A stretch of 64,000 bases of DNA from Pedobacter chinensis (lineage in GTDB: Bacteria > Bacteroidota > Bacteroidia > Sphingobacteriales > Sphingobacteriaceae). The position numbers were made by a program, and so were the translations under genes. Below are positions 8,413 to 17,223 of this stretch, piece by piece. Under the pieces are notes generated by a model. The model made no database searches. It saw only the letters and a list, made by a program, of their open reading frames with translations, and had not been told where the DNA came from. Every line of letters begins with the position of its first letter. Position 1 is the stretch's first letter. The stretch is from the NCBI RefSeq assembly GCF_003339865.1, contig NZ_QPKV01000012.1, positions 62,001-126,000 on the forward strand, given 5' to 3'.

Positions 8413-10605
8413 TTATTTTTTCCTCTTTTTCGGTGCTTTTTTATTATGTCCGTTGTCGTAAGCAAGTAAGCGCAGCGCATTAAACACTACGACCAACGTC
8501 GATCCCTCGTGGGCGATTACTGCCGGTCCGATCGAAGCGACACCCAGTATGGTCAGTGGAATAAGTGCGGCGACAACACCAAGGGAAATCCAGAGGTTCT
8601 GTTTAATGATGCCCCGGGCTTTACGGCTAAGCCCGATGGCAAAGGGAAGACTTTCCAGCTTATCGCCCATCAGGGCAATATCTGCTGTTTCCAAAGCAAC
8701 ATCAGATCCCGCAGCGCCCATAGCGATACCTACGGTACTTTTGGCCATGGCCGGGGCATCATTCACGCCGTCTCCCACCATCGCAACCATTTTTTCTGAT
8801 TTGGCGAGTTTCTGTACTGCCTTGACTTTGTCTTCCGGCATAAGGTTGCCCCATGCCTCGGTTACACCGATCTGTTTAGCTACCGCTTCTGCAACCTGTT
8901 GGTTGTCCCCGGTTAGCATAATCATTTTTTTGATCCCCAGCTCTTCGAGTTCTTTAAGCACATGTTTTGCCTCTTCACGGGGAACATCCATAAGGGAAAG
9001 AATGCCGATGAAATCTTTATCGACCCTGACAAGCATTGAAGTATGTCCGCCCTTTTCCAGCTCTTCAACCTGTTTGAGAATATCTTCGGGTATTCCATCC
9101 TTTTCAAAAAGGGCCTTGTTTCCAATGAATACTTTTTTACCGTTGACCTCAGCCTGAACACCTCTTCCGGTAATGCCTTTCACGTTATGTGCCTCAGGAA
9201 CGGATTTTTTCTTCATCTTTTCGAGTGCGCCTTTTACAATTGCTTCGGCCAGCGGGTGGTCGCTGAGTTTTTCAACTGCAACAGCAATACCCATTAGTTC
9301 CTCTTCTGACATGTCGTTCAGTGGAATCACGTTTGTGAGCTGGGGCTTGCCTTCGGTAAGTGTTCCGGTCTTGTCGAACGCGATGGCGTTGAGTTCGCCC
9401 AGATCTTCCAGTGGCCGCCCTCCCTTTATAAGGACTCCGCCACGTGCAGCCCTTGCAATACCGCTAAGTACTGCGCTTGGGGTAGAAATCGCCAAAGCGC
9501 ACGGGCTGGCAGCAACCAGTACGGACATCGCGCGGTAGAAACTTTTGCTAAAAGGCTCATCGATAACCAGGAATGCAAAACATAGTGCGGTCACAAGAAC
9601 CAGTACAACTGGAACGAAATACTTTTCGAACCTGTCGGTAAATAGCTGCGTTGGGGATTTTTGTTTTTCCGCCTCATTTACCATTTTGATCAGGCGTGAG
9701 ATGGTAGAATCCTTGGCTTCCCTGATTACCTTAACCTCCAGAACCGATGCTCCGTTGATTGTTCCGGCAAATACACGGAACTGGGGCTTGATGGTTTTTT
9801 CGGCAGAATAGTCCTTTGATGCGTCCGGTACGGGTGATTTGTCCACTGGCACACTCTCTCCTGTTATAGGGGCCTGATTGACACTGCCCTCACCCTTTAC
9901 AACCACTCCGTCTGCCGGAATCTTGCTGTTGGGCTTGATGATAATGACATCTCCAAGCTGAAGCTCTTCGATGCGCACTTCAGATTCCTTGCCATCCCGG
10001 ACAACCAGGGCTGTCGGGGGAGCCAGACTGGTAAGGGCAGCTATGGATTTTCTTGCCTTGCCCATCGCATAGTGTTCCATCGCATGTCCCAGACTGAACA
10101 GGAAGAGCAATAATGCGCCTTCGGCCCAGGAGCCCAGGATCGCTGCGCCGATTGCGGCGACCAGCATCAGAAAGTCGATCTCAAAGCCACCTTTCAATAT
10201 AGTTTCAACTGCTTCCTTGGCCGTAAAGAAACCGCCAAAGAAATAGGCTGTTATGTAGAGTGCAAGGCTTGCCCATTCGGGAACACCGTCTATGAAAGAA
10301 ATTCCAAATCCTATCCCCAGCGCCGCGCCACAGATAAAGGCGAAGATCATTTCCGTGTTCTTCCCGAAAATCCCGCCATGTTCATGATCATGGCCTTCCT
10401 CTTCAGCATGGTCAAGATGAGCCTCTTTCTCCTTTTCAGCTTCTTTTCCCTTCCTGGATGGTTTTTCAGAAATAGGCTGTGAAGAAGTTTTGGTTTCTTC
10501 CTTTACCGGCTTCGCTTTTGTTTCTTTGGAATCTGAGCCTTCCTTCCGGACTACAGGCTTTTTGGCAGATGATTTGGTGTCGGATTTTTTCTTCTTGTTT
10601 TCCAT
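8413..10605 (-). CDS. P1B-4 type heavy-metal transporting ATPase (SPC motif)
   Basis: This is a complete 730-aa P-type ATPase. The N-terminus has no HMA domain but is Lys/Glu-rich and ends in an HDHEHGG histidine cluster. The membrane metal site in the sixth helix is SPCAL rather than CPC, and the last helix carries HEGSTLVVVFNALRLL. These two are the signature of the P1B-4 subgroup, which exports Co, Fe(II), Zn or similar. Phosphorylation (DKTGTLTEG), HP (SDHPLAEA) and hinge (GDGVNDAP) motifs are all present. It heads the minus-strand operon and follows a terminator, so a promoter should lie between 10606 and 10690. Confidence 0.92.
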   Translation of the reverse strand: MENKKKKSDTKSSAKKPVVRKEGSDSKETKAKPVKEETKTSSQPISEKPSRKGKEAEKEKEAHLDHAEEEGHDHEHGGIFGKNTEMIFAFICGAALGIGFGISFIDGVPEWASLALYITAYFFGGFFTAKEAVETILKGGFEIDFLMLVAAIGAAILGSWAEGALLLFLFSLGHAMEHYAMGKARKSIAALTSLAPPTALVVRDGKESEVRIEELQLGDVIIIKPNSKIPADGVVVKGEGSVNQAPITGESVPVDKSPVPDASKDYSAEKTIKPQFRVFAGTINGASVLEVKVIREAKDSTISRLIKMVNEAEKQKSPTQLFTDRFEKYFVPVVLVLVTALCFAFLVIDEPFSKSFYRAMSVLVAASPCALAISTPSAVLSGIARAARGGVLIKGGRPLEDLGELNAIAFDKTGTLTEGKPQLTNVIPLNDMSEEELMGIAVAVEKLSDHPLAEAIVKGALEKMKKKSVPEAHNVKGITGRGVQAEVNGKKVFIGNKALFEKDGIPEDILKQVEELEKGGHTSMLVRVDKDFIGILSLMDVPREEAKHVLKELEELGIKKMIMLTGDNQQVAEAVAKQIGVTEAWGNLMPEDKVKAVQKLAKSEKMVAMVGDGVNDAPAMAKSTVGIAMGAAGSDVALETADIALMGDKLESLPFAIGLSRKARGIIKQNLWISLGVVAALIPLTILGVASIGPAVIAHEGSTLVVVFNALRLLAYDNGHNKKAPKKRKK

Positions 10606-10689
10606 ATCGGGGTAAATTGATTTTTGTTGAATATTCAGGGCAACCGCTTTATCTGTATTCTCTGCCCGTGTGGGTTCACTTTTTTTAAA

Positions 10690-10720
10690 AAGATGCCTCC
10701 CTAACGAGGCACCTTTTATT
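10690..10720 (-). terminator. Rho-independent terminator of RND adaptor unit
   Basis: On the minus strand GTGCCTC (10712-10706) pairs with GAGGCAT (10699-10693) across a 6-nt loop and is followed by a CTTTTT run. It starts about 40 bp after the adaptor stop and separates the pump unit from the P1B-4 ATPase operon. Confidence 0.7.
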
Positions 10721-10753
10721 CAATGTGTGTACTAAAAATTCTTTGTGGGGACT

Positions 10754-11986
10754 TTACTCTTCTTCGCTGTTCTTCATTTTTGACAGCAGATCATATGTAC
10801 CTTTAAGTACAACCTTGCCTGTAAAATCCCGTCCCGAAGGCATAGTTACCTCTATATAACCGCCATCGGATATACCCGTTGTAACCTCTACCATTTCGAA
10901 ATGATGGCCGGCCTCAGTGGCGCTTTCTTTGTTTCCCGACTCGTTTTTTGCTGGTTCCTTTGCCTTTTTTTCCGCCGAGTTCTGGACGAAAATGTATTTT
11001 TTGCCCTCAAAGTCTACAACCGCTGCAGAAGGCAAAGCCATTACCTGCACGGCACCTGTTTCGATGAAAGCCTTAAGGTAAGTACCAGGGATAAACCCGG
11101 CGCTTCCCTGGGCAATAGCATGAACGGTCACGGTCTTATCGGCATTGATCTCACCGCCTACCAGCTGTACGACAGCAGTACGCTGGGTTGAATCATTGGT
11201 GAGTGAAAAAAGCACCTTCTGTCCTTTTTTTACCTTTTGTGCATCTTTCTCGAAAACGTTGAGCTCAACGTGGAGATTCGAACTGTTTACGATTTCGAAC
11301 ATTGCATCATTGGGGGCCACAAATTTGCCCGTATTTACGTTAACCTTGGTTACATAGCCATTGATCGGCGAGTAGATATTTATCTGGCTACGGATATTGC
11401 CGGCGTTTAGCGAGGACGGATTGATATTGATCAGTTGAAGACGTTGCTTTAATGCATTTTCCCTTGCAAGATTTCCCAGATAAGCTGCTTTGGCCTGTTG
11501 GAGTGTTTTTTGAGCATTAACGTTTTGCTGGGCAAGGGTCTGTTGTCTTTTGTATTCAGAATCCGAAAGTTCAAGCTGGCTTTTGCTCTCCAGGTAATCC
11601 TGTTGCATCTGCACATATTCCTGATTCTGGAGTATGGCAATAACCTGACCTTTGCTCACCTTTGTCCCCTGTAAAAGCGGAGTGGATTTTACAATACCGC
11701 CCATCTGAGTGGTAATGCTCACCAGGTTCTGTGGTGGCACGTCAATAAAGCCATTTACTTTCAGCATACCGCTGAGTGCACGGAGCTCGGGACTTCCCAG
11801 CTCTATCCCTACAGACTTGAACTGTGACTGGCTGAGCTCTACTGAGTTGCTTTCCTCGGTGGCCGTGCTGTCTGCAGAGGCTTCTGTTCCAGCGCCATCT
11901 TTTTCCTTGCTGCCGCAGGAAGAAAGCACTACTGCCAGTGCCCCAATGTAAGATAATCGGCTGAGGGCTTTTAATATTTTTTTCAT
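10754..11986 (-). CDS. RND efflux periplasmic adaptor (CzcB/CusB-like lipoprotein)
   Basis: The N-terminus is a lipoprotein signal (VVLSSCGSKEKDG). The body has the membrane-fusion-protein order: barrel-sandwich half, a coiled-coil hairpin (about 130-200, KSQLELSDSEYKRQQ region), the second lipoyl half (YSPINGYVTKVNVNTGKFV), then beta-barrel and membrane-proximal domains. It bridges the inner-membrane pump to the outer-membrane channel. It starts 10 bp after the CzcA-TolC fusion gene and ends before a clear terminator, so the two form one unit. The substrate is a divalent or monovalent metal by family, but it cannot be fixed from the adaptor. Confidence 0.9.
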   Translation of the reverse strand: MKKILKALSRLSYIGALAVVLSSCGSKEKDGAGTEASADSTATEESNSVELSQSQFKSVGIELGSPELRALSGMLKVNGFIDVPPQNLVSITTQMGGIVKSTPLLQGTKVSKGQVIAILQNQEYVQMQQDYLESKSQLELSDSEYKRQQTLAQQNVNAQKTLQQAKAAYLGNLARENALKQRLQLININPSSLNAGNIRSQINIYSPINGYVTKVNVNTGKFVAPNDAMFEIVNSSNLHVELNVFEKDAQKVKKGQKVLFSLTNDSTQRTAVVQLVGGEINADKTVTVHAIAQGSAGFIPGTYLKAFIETGAVQVMALPSAAVVDFEGKKYIFVQNSAEKKAKEPAKNESGNKESATEAGHHFEMVEVTTGISDGGYIEVTMPSGRDFTGKVVLKGTYDLLSKMKNSEEE

Positions 11987-11996
11987 TTTTATATTG

Positions 11997-14900
11997 TTAT
12001 TGACCTTTTAGGTACTGTAATGTGTATACTGATTGATTGTATTGGTTGATGGCCTCCAGATAGCTGAAGCGGATATCAGAGTAGGTACGCAGGGCCTGCA
12101 GATACTCTACATAGCCGATCTCCCCTGCCTGAAATGCAATCTGGGACTGCTTTAGGATCAGGTTGGCATTCGGCAGGGCACTGTTCTTATAATAGGCGAT
12201 ACTTCTGGAATTTTTCTGAAGGTCCTGGAAGGCCTGCTCATACCTTCCACGAAGATCTGTCTGGGAAAGGATAAAATCGCTTTCGGCTACCTGCTTATCT
12301 ATCTTTGCGGCTTTTATCCTTGAGGAGAAAGGCTTAAAGAAAAGCGGTATGGAGATCCCGGCGGAAACTCCCTGAAAACGTTTGCCTCCATTAAAATAAA
12401 GATCCTGACCGCCAACATTCTGTGCTCCGATAATGGACTGGTTGAAATAGCCGATACTGAAATCGGGGCCGGAGCGTGAGCGCTCGAGCCTTACCGTCTT
12501 GTCGGCAATATCTATCTGCTGGGCCTGCAGCGCAAGAATTGGATTTTCTGATGTAATGGTATCAGCCTGGCTAACATTCCAGACTACCTGGCCAAAGTCC
12601 GCGTTCATGATACTGATCTGTTCCCTGGTATTGAGCAAACGCTTAAGTTCGGCGGTATAGGCAAGGATATCAGCTTCGTTCTTGCTCATCTGGTTGCGAA
12701 CCTCATTATACTGAGTTTCGGCGGTAGTTTTTTCAAGCAGATTGGTCTCTCCTGCCTGGTACCTCAATGAGGCGGCCTTCAGAAAGTTACTGTAAACACT
12801 GTCCTGGCTTTTGTAAAGCTTTTGAAGGGCAATGAAATAGCCCAACTGGGCGTAAACGCTTTTCACCTGATAGGAAAGTTCTCTTTGTGTTACCTGAAGG
12901 CCGATTTCGGCTCCCCTGATCTGCGCATCATACAAGTTGCGCTGACTTTTGAACAGCCCCGGATAGGGTATGTTCTGAGAGGCCGAAAAGTTATTGTCGC
13001 GTTTGATGGTATTCATCTGTCCGTACTGCACCTCAAAGCTGGTCTTTCCAAGATCTGTTGAGGATCCCCTTAGCGCCTGTTGCCTGCCAATCTGCAGGGT
13101 TGAGGATTTCAAAGCCTGGTTATTACTCAATGCTGTGCTCAAAGCCTGCTCAAGGCTCATACCCTTGGTGGGAACCGTCTGCGCCTGCGCCTGTCCCGAT
13201 AAAATGAAAAGTCCAAAAAACACCGCTAGGGTAACTACAGTTGTTGGAAGGGCAGTTTTTTTGCTTTTCCAACCTTCAAAATAAGTATATAGCACTGGAA
13301 GTACGATTAAGGTTAATATGGTGGAAGTAATCAGTCCCCCGATTACTACGGTTGCTAACGGTTTCTGCACCTCAGCGCCTGCTGCACTGGATATTGCCAT
13401 TGGAAGGAACCCAAGAGAGGCTACAGTTGCGGTCATCAGTACAGGTCTCAGACGGATAGCAGTTCCCTTGAGGACAATGTCCCTTATACTATATTTATCC
13501 ATTTTTTTCAATCTGTTGAATTCGGTAATCAGTACGATTCCGTTGAGCACGGCTACCCCGAATAATGCAATAAATCCAACACCGGCGGAAATGCTGAAAG
13601 GCATTCCCCTCAGGATTAATGCAAATATTCCCCCGATTGCGGCCATCGGAATAGCAGAAAAAATCAGTATCGACTGTTTTACAGATCCAAATGAGAAATA
13701 CAGTAATAGCAATATCAGTAAAAGTGCAACCGGAACGGCAATAGAAAGCCTTTGTGTCGCCTCTTTTAAGTTTTCGAACTGCCCTCCATAGGTAATGTAA
13801 TATCCTGCGGGCATTTTGATCTGTTCGTTTATTTTCTGCTCAATCTCTGTTACCACACTCTGGATATCACGGCCACGGACATTCAGCCCCACTATGATGC
13901 GCCGTTTGGTATCCTCACGTTGAATCTGGTTAGGGCCGATCTTAAACTCTATGTCAGCAAGTTGGTCAAGGGGAACCTGATTGCCGTTCGGGGCAGTCAC
14001 ATAGACATTTTTAACATCATCAATACCCTGGCGGTTCTGTTGGGAAAGGCGAACAATGATATCGTAACGCTGCTCTCCCTCGTATACCAGCCCCGCAGAC
14101 TGTCCTGCAAAAGCAGTATTGAGTGCCTGGTTAACCGTTCCTATGCTCAATCCATATTGTGCAATCCTATCACGGTTGATCTTTACCACTATCTGCGGCA
14201 GACCGGTTGCCTGTTCCAGATAGAGATCTTTTGCGCCCTCTACACCCGAAACAATTTTCCCGATCTTTTGGGATATACTGGTGAGGGATTCGAGGTCATC
14301 TCCGAAAACTTTGATCCCAATATCCTGTCTAACTCCCGAGATAAGTTCATTTGAGCGTAATTGGATTGGTTGTGAAAAACCGAAGCTCACGCCGGGAACT
14401 TCTTCAAGTGCCTTACTCATCATCTCTGCCAGTTCTTCCCTGTCATGGGTAGTGGTCCAGTCTTTTTTATCTTTGAGTATTATGGTCAGATCACATGCTT
14501 CCATTGGCATGGGATCGGTAGGAATCTCGGCAGCACCAACCTTACCAATTACTTCTTTCACCTCTGGAAATTTTTCTACAAGGATTTTTGAAGCCTGATT
14601 TACTTTATCAATAGTCTGGGAAAGGGAACTGCCGGTAAGTAGCCTGGTTTCTACCGCAAAATCACCTTCCTCCAACGTGGGAATGAATTCTCCCCCCATC
14701 CGGGTAAAGATAAAAATACTGATGACCAGAAGAACAACCGATGATGCCACAACAATTATTCTTTTATTGAGTGCAGCCTTGATCATTGGAGTGTAACGGC
14801 GCTGAAAAAAATCCATCATCCGATCTGAAAAATTCTTTTTGTGGGCAACTTTTTTGCTTAAGAACAGCGAGGAAACCATAGGAACATAGGTAAGGGACAA

Positions 14901-16379
14901 AATAAAGGCTCCCAATATGGCAAAGGAAACGGTTTGTGCCATAGGACCGAACATCTTGCCTTCAATACCTACAAGGGCAAGGATGGGAAGATAAACGATC
15001 AGAATAATGATCTGTCCAAATGCCGCAGCGCTCATCATCCGCACGGCAGATTTTTCAACCTGCTCATCCATTTCGGCCTGTGTATAAGCGCGGCCAAGCT
15101 TATTCCCAGAGAGGATGTGCATTGTGGCTTCCACAATAATTACGGCCCCATCGACGATAAGTCCGAAATCTATCGCGCCAAGACTCATCAGGTTTCCCGA
15201 TACGCCAAAAAGGTTCATCAGGGAAATCGCAAATAGCATGGCAAGCGGAATCACTGAGGCAACAACCAGCCCGGCCCTAAAATTTCCAAGAAAAAGAACC
15301 AGGACAAAAATAACAATCAGGGCGCCCTCGATGAGGTTTTTGGCTACTGTGCCCATGGCACGATCAACAAGCGCACTTCTATCTAAGAACGGCTCAATGG
15401 TTACCCCCTTCGGTAGAGTTTTACTGATTCTGTCTATCTTAGCCTTCACCTGTTTTACCACGTTATTGGCATTTGCGCCTTTCAGCATCATTACTATACC
15501 GCCAACAGCCTCACCTTCACCATCCTTTGTTGCACGGGTAAGTGCGCCATAACGGATGGAACTACCGATCTGTACGGTGGCGATATCGTGGATAAGCACC
15601 GGGATTCCGTTCGCATTGTTTTTGACAACGATCTTATTGATGTCATCAAGATTGCCGACCAGGCCTTCGCTCCTAATAAAATAGGCATTTGGCTTTTTGT
15701 CTATATAGGCGCCCCCCGTGTTCTGGTTGTTCTGTTCAAGGGCTGCGAAAACATCGCTGATGCTCAGGTTAAGGCTCCGCAGCTTATCGGGATCAAGCGC
15801 AATCTCATACTGTTTCAAAAGGCCACCGAAACTGTTGACCTCTGCAATGCCCGGCGTACCAAGGAGCTGTCTCCTTACAATCCAGTCCTGGATGGTGCGC
15901 AGCTCGCGCGCGTTGAATTTCTTTTCGAATCCAGGCTTTGCATGGATCACGTATTGGTATATCTCCCCAAGACCTGTTGATATGGGTGATATTTCTGGAT
16001 TACCAAGTCCTGATGGGATGTTATTCTTGGCCTCGGCAAGCTTTTCGTTTACCTGTTGCCGGGCCCAGTAGATGTCAACATCATCATGGAATACGATAGT
16101 TACAACCGAAAGTCCGAACCTTGAAATGGAGCGTACCTGCTCTATTTCAGGTATGGTGGACATGGTCTGTTCTACGGGATAGGAAATAAGCCTTTCTACC
16201 TCCTGGGTAGCAAGGGATGGGCTAAGGGTTATGACCTGAACCTGATTATTGGTGATATCAGGAACGGCATCAATGGGAAGTTGTCTCAGGGAATATACGC
16301 CCCATGCGATCAGCCCCAAAGTGAACAGGGCTATTACAAGCTTATTCGCTATTGAAAACTGAATAATTTTTTTCAGCAT
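11997..16379 (-). CDS. CzcA/CusA-family metal RND pump fused to TolC-like outer-membrane factor
   Basis: Residues 1 to about 1035 form a complete heavy-metal-efflux RND permease with twelve helices, including the helix-4 proton-relay segment GAIDFGLIVDGAVIIVE and the periplasmic porter domains. Residues from about 1065 to 1460 are a full TolC/CzcC-type protein with two internally repeated coiled-coil/beta units. Between them is a hydrophobic stretch ending GQAQAQTVP that reads like a signal peptide with a cleavage site. The fusion may therefore be cut into two proteins after export. Related fusions occur in Bacteroidota. The permease exports metal cations from periplasm or cytoplasm across the outer membrane with the adaptor downstream. 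Confidence 0.92.
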   Translation of the reverse strand: MLKKIIQFSIANKLVIALFTLGLIAWGVYSLRQLPIDAVPDITNNQVQVITLSPSLATQEVERLISYPVEQTMSTIPEIEQVRSISRFGLSVVTIVFHDDVDIYWARQQVNEKLAEAKNNIPSGLGNPEISPISTGLGEIYQYVIHAKPGFEKKFNARELRTIQDWIVRRQLLGTPGIAEVNSFGGLLKQYEIALDPDKLRSLNLSISDVFAALEQNNQNTGGAYIDKKPNAYFIRSEGLVGNLDDINKIVVKNNANGIPVLIHDIATVQIGSSIRYGALTRATKDGEGEAVGGIVMMLKGANANNVVKQVKAKIDRISKTLPKGVTIEPFLDRSALVDRAMGTVAKNLIEGALIVIFVLVLFLGNFRAGLVVASVIPLAMLFAISLMNLFGVSGNLMSLGAIDFGLIVDGAVIIVEATMHILSGNKLGRAYTQAEMDEQVEKSAVRMMSAAAFGQIIILIVYLPILALVGIEGKMFGPMAQTVSFAILGAFILSLTYVPMVSSLFLSKKVAHKKNFSDRMMDFFQRRYTPMIKAALNKRIIVVASSVVLLVISIFIFTRMGGEFIPTLEEGDFAVETRLLTGSSLSQTIDKVNQASKILVEKFPEVKEVIGKVGAAEIPTDPMPMEACDLTIILKDKKDWTTTHDREELAEMMSKALEEVPGVSFGFSQPIQLRSNELISGVRQDIGIKVFGDDLESLTSISQKIGKIVSGVEGAKDLYLEQATGLPQIVVKINRDRIAQYGLSIGTVNQALNTAFAGQSAGLVYEGEQRYDIIVRLSQQNRQGIDDVKNVYVTAPNGNQVPLDQLADIEFKIGPNQIQREDTKRRIIVGLNVRGRDIQSVVTEIEQKINEQIKMPAGYYITYGGQFENLKEATQRLSIAVPVALLLILLLLYFSFGSVKQSILIFSAIPMAAIGGIFALILRGMPFSISAGVGFIALFGVAVLNGIVLITEFNRLKKMDKYSIRDIVLKGTAIRLRPVLMTATVASLGFLPMAISSAAGAEVQKPLATVVIGGLITSTILTLIVLPVLYTYFEGWKSKKTALPTTVVTLAVFFGLFILSGQAQAQTVPTKGMSLEQALSTALSNNQALKSSTLQIGRQQALRGSSTDLGKTSFEVQYGQMNTIKRDNNFSASQNIPYPGLFKSQRNLYDAQIRGAEIGLQVTQRELSYQVKSVYAQLGYFIALQKLYKSQDSVYSNFLKAASLRYQAGETNLLEKTTAETQYNEVRNQMSKNEADILAYTAELKRLLNTREQISIMNADFGQVVWNVSQADTITSENPILALQAQQIDIADKTVRLERSRSGPDFSIGYFNQSIIGAQNVGGQDLYFNGGKRFQGVSAGISIPLFFKPFSSRIKAAKIDKQVAESDFILSQTDLRGRYEQAFQDLQKNSRSIAYYKNSALPNANLILKQSQIAFQAGEIGYVEYLQALRTYSDIRFSYLEAINQYNQSVYTLQYLKGQ

Positions 16380-16483
16380 TATTTGTTTAATTAAGTAAAA
16401 AATAAAAAAACCAGATCAATGCACAGCGTAGCCTCGTATGGATTATACGGGCAAAAACATAGCATCGAAATGAAGATCGATTT

Positions 16484-16810
16484 TTAACTTAATTTAGGCG
16501 GCTGCCAAACAGATAATGGTAAAGAGATAACCTCACCCATGTAAGCTTCATTATATTCTGAGCTTATTGGTTTTGAGATTACCACAAGAGGTGTTGAAGA
16601 AATAACTTCAGAAGTGGTATTACAGCAGGAACAAACGCAGAACGGTGAACAGAAATCACTGCGTTCTTTTTCTGTAGAATGGGTTGTTATGCTTTTTTCA
16701 GTTAATGGTCCACCATGCAACTTACCCATAGCCAATACGTCAGCGCATGGAATGCAGCTGAGTATTACGATAATGAAGCAGAGAAACAAACTGGATATTT
16801 TCACTTTCAA
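16484..16810 (-). CDS. Small Cys-rich periplasmic protein (DUF6660-like)
   Basis: The 108-aa product has a signal peptide, a cluster FCSPFCVCSCC near residue 53-63 and ends in SVWQPPKLS. The same C-terminal block and a similar Cys cluster occur in the protein at 19464-19784. Small proteins of this type are regularly encoded just upstream of metal RND pumps or TonB receptors in Bacteroidota. The cysteines suggest metal binding, but this is not shown. The gene is transcribed toward the RND pump, about 100 bp upstream of it, and could be the first gene of that unit. Confidence 0.65.
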   Translation of the reverse strand: MKVKISSLFLCFIIVILSCIPCADVLAMGKLHGGPLTEKSITTHSTEKERSDFCSPFCVCSCCNTTSEVISSTPLVVISKPISSEYNEAYMGEVISLPLSVWQPPKLS

Positions 16811-17223
16811 AATTTTACCAAATATATAAATTTATTTAGGAACATTTTTTTTTAGTCCTGGTTTGAAAAAATTTAATACTTTTTTATTAAAATAATCATA
16901 GCCTATAGGTTTTCACCCATCATTCAAAAGTTCCACCACTTGAACAACCAAACGGAAACCTTCTTTGCCCAAATCAAAAAACTTCATATAATCTGGGTAA
17001 AAAGGGAAGGAAGTTTTCATTTATTGATGAGATAAGTCCAGAGGTAAGCCTGAATCTTCCACTAACAGACCTTATCGGCCAGCATAGACTCTTCTGATGG
17101 GAAATGTCTTTTAACCGCACCGAAAGCTTCAATTATTCAGCCAGCCAGGGATTTTTTGGCCATCAAATCCCTGGCCCGGCTAAAATGTGAATCCACTACC
17201 CAGAAAAGTCGATTACTACAGGT
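16811..17223. other. Gene-free stretch with inverted repeat and possible coding remnant
   Basis: No intact gene is visible in this 413-bp stretch. An 11-bp perfect inverted repeat, GCCAGGGATTT / AAATCCCTGGC, lies at 17144-17175 and could form a hairpin, but no T-run follows on either strand. Around 17000-17098 the plus strand has an uninterrupted in-frame piece containing SFIDEISPEVSLNLPLTDL and a stop, which looks like the tail of a lost gene. I cannot assign it to a family. Confidence 0.35.
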
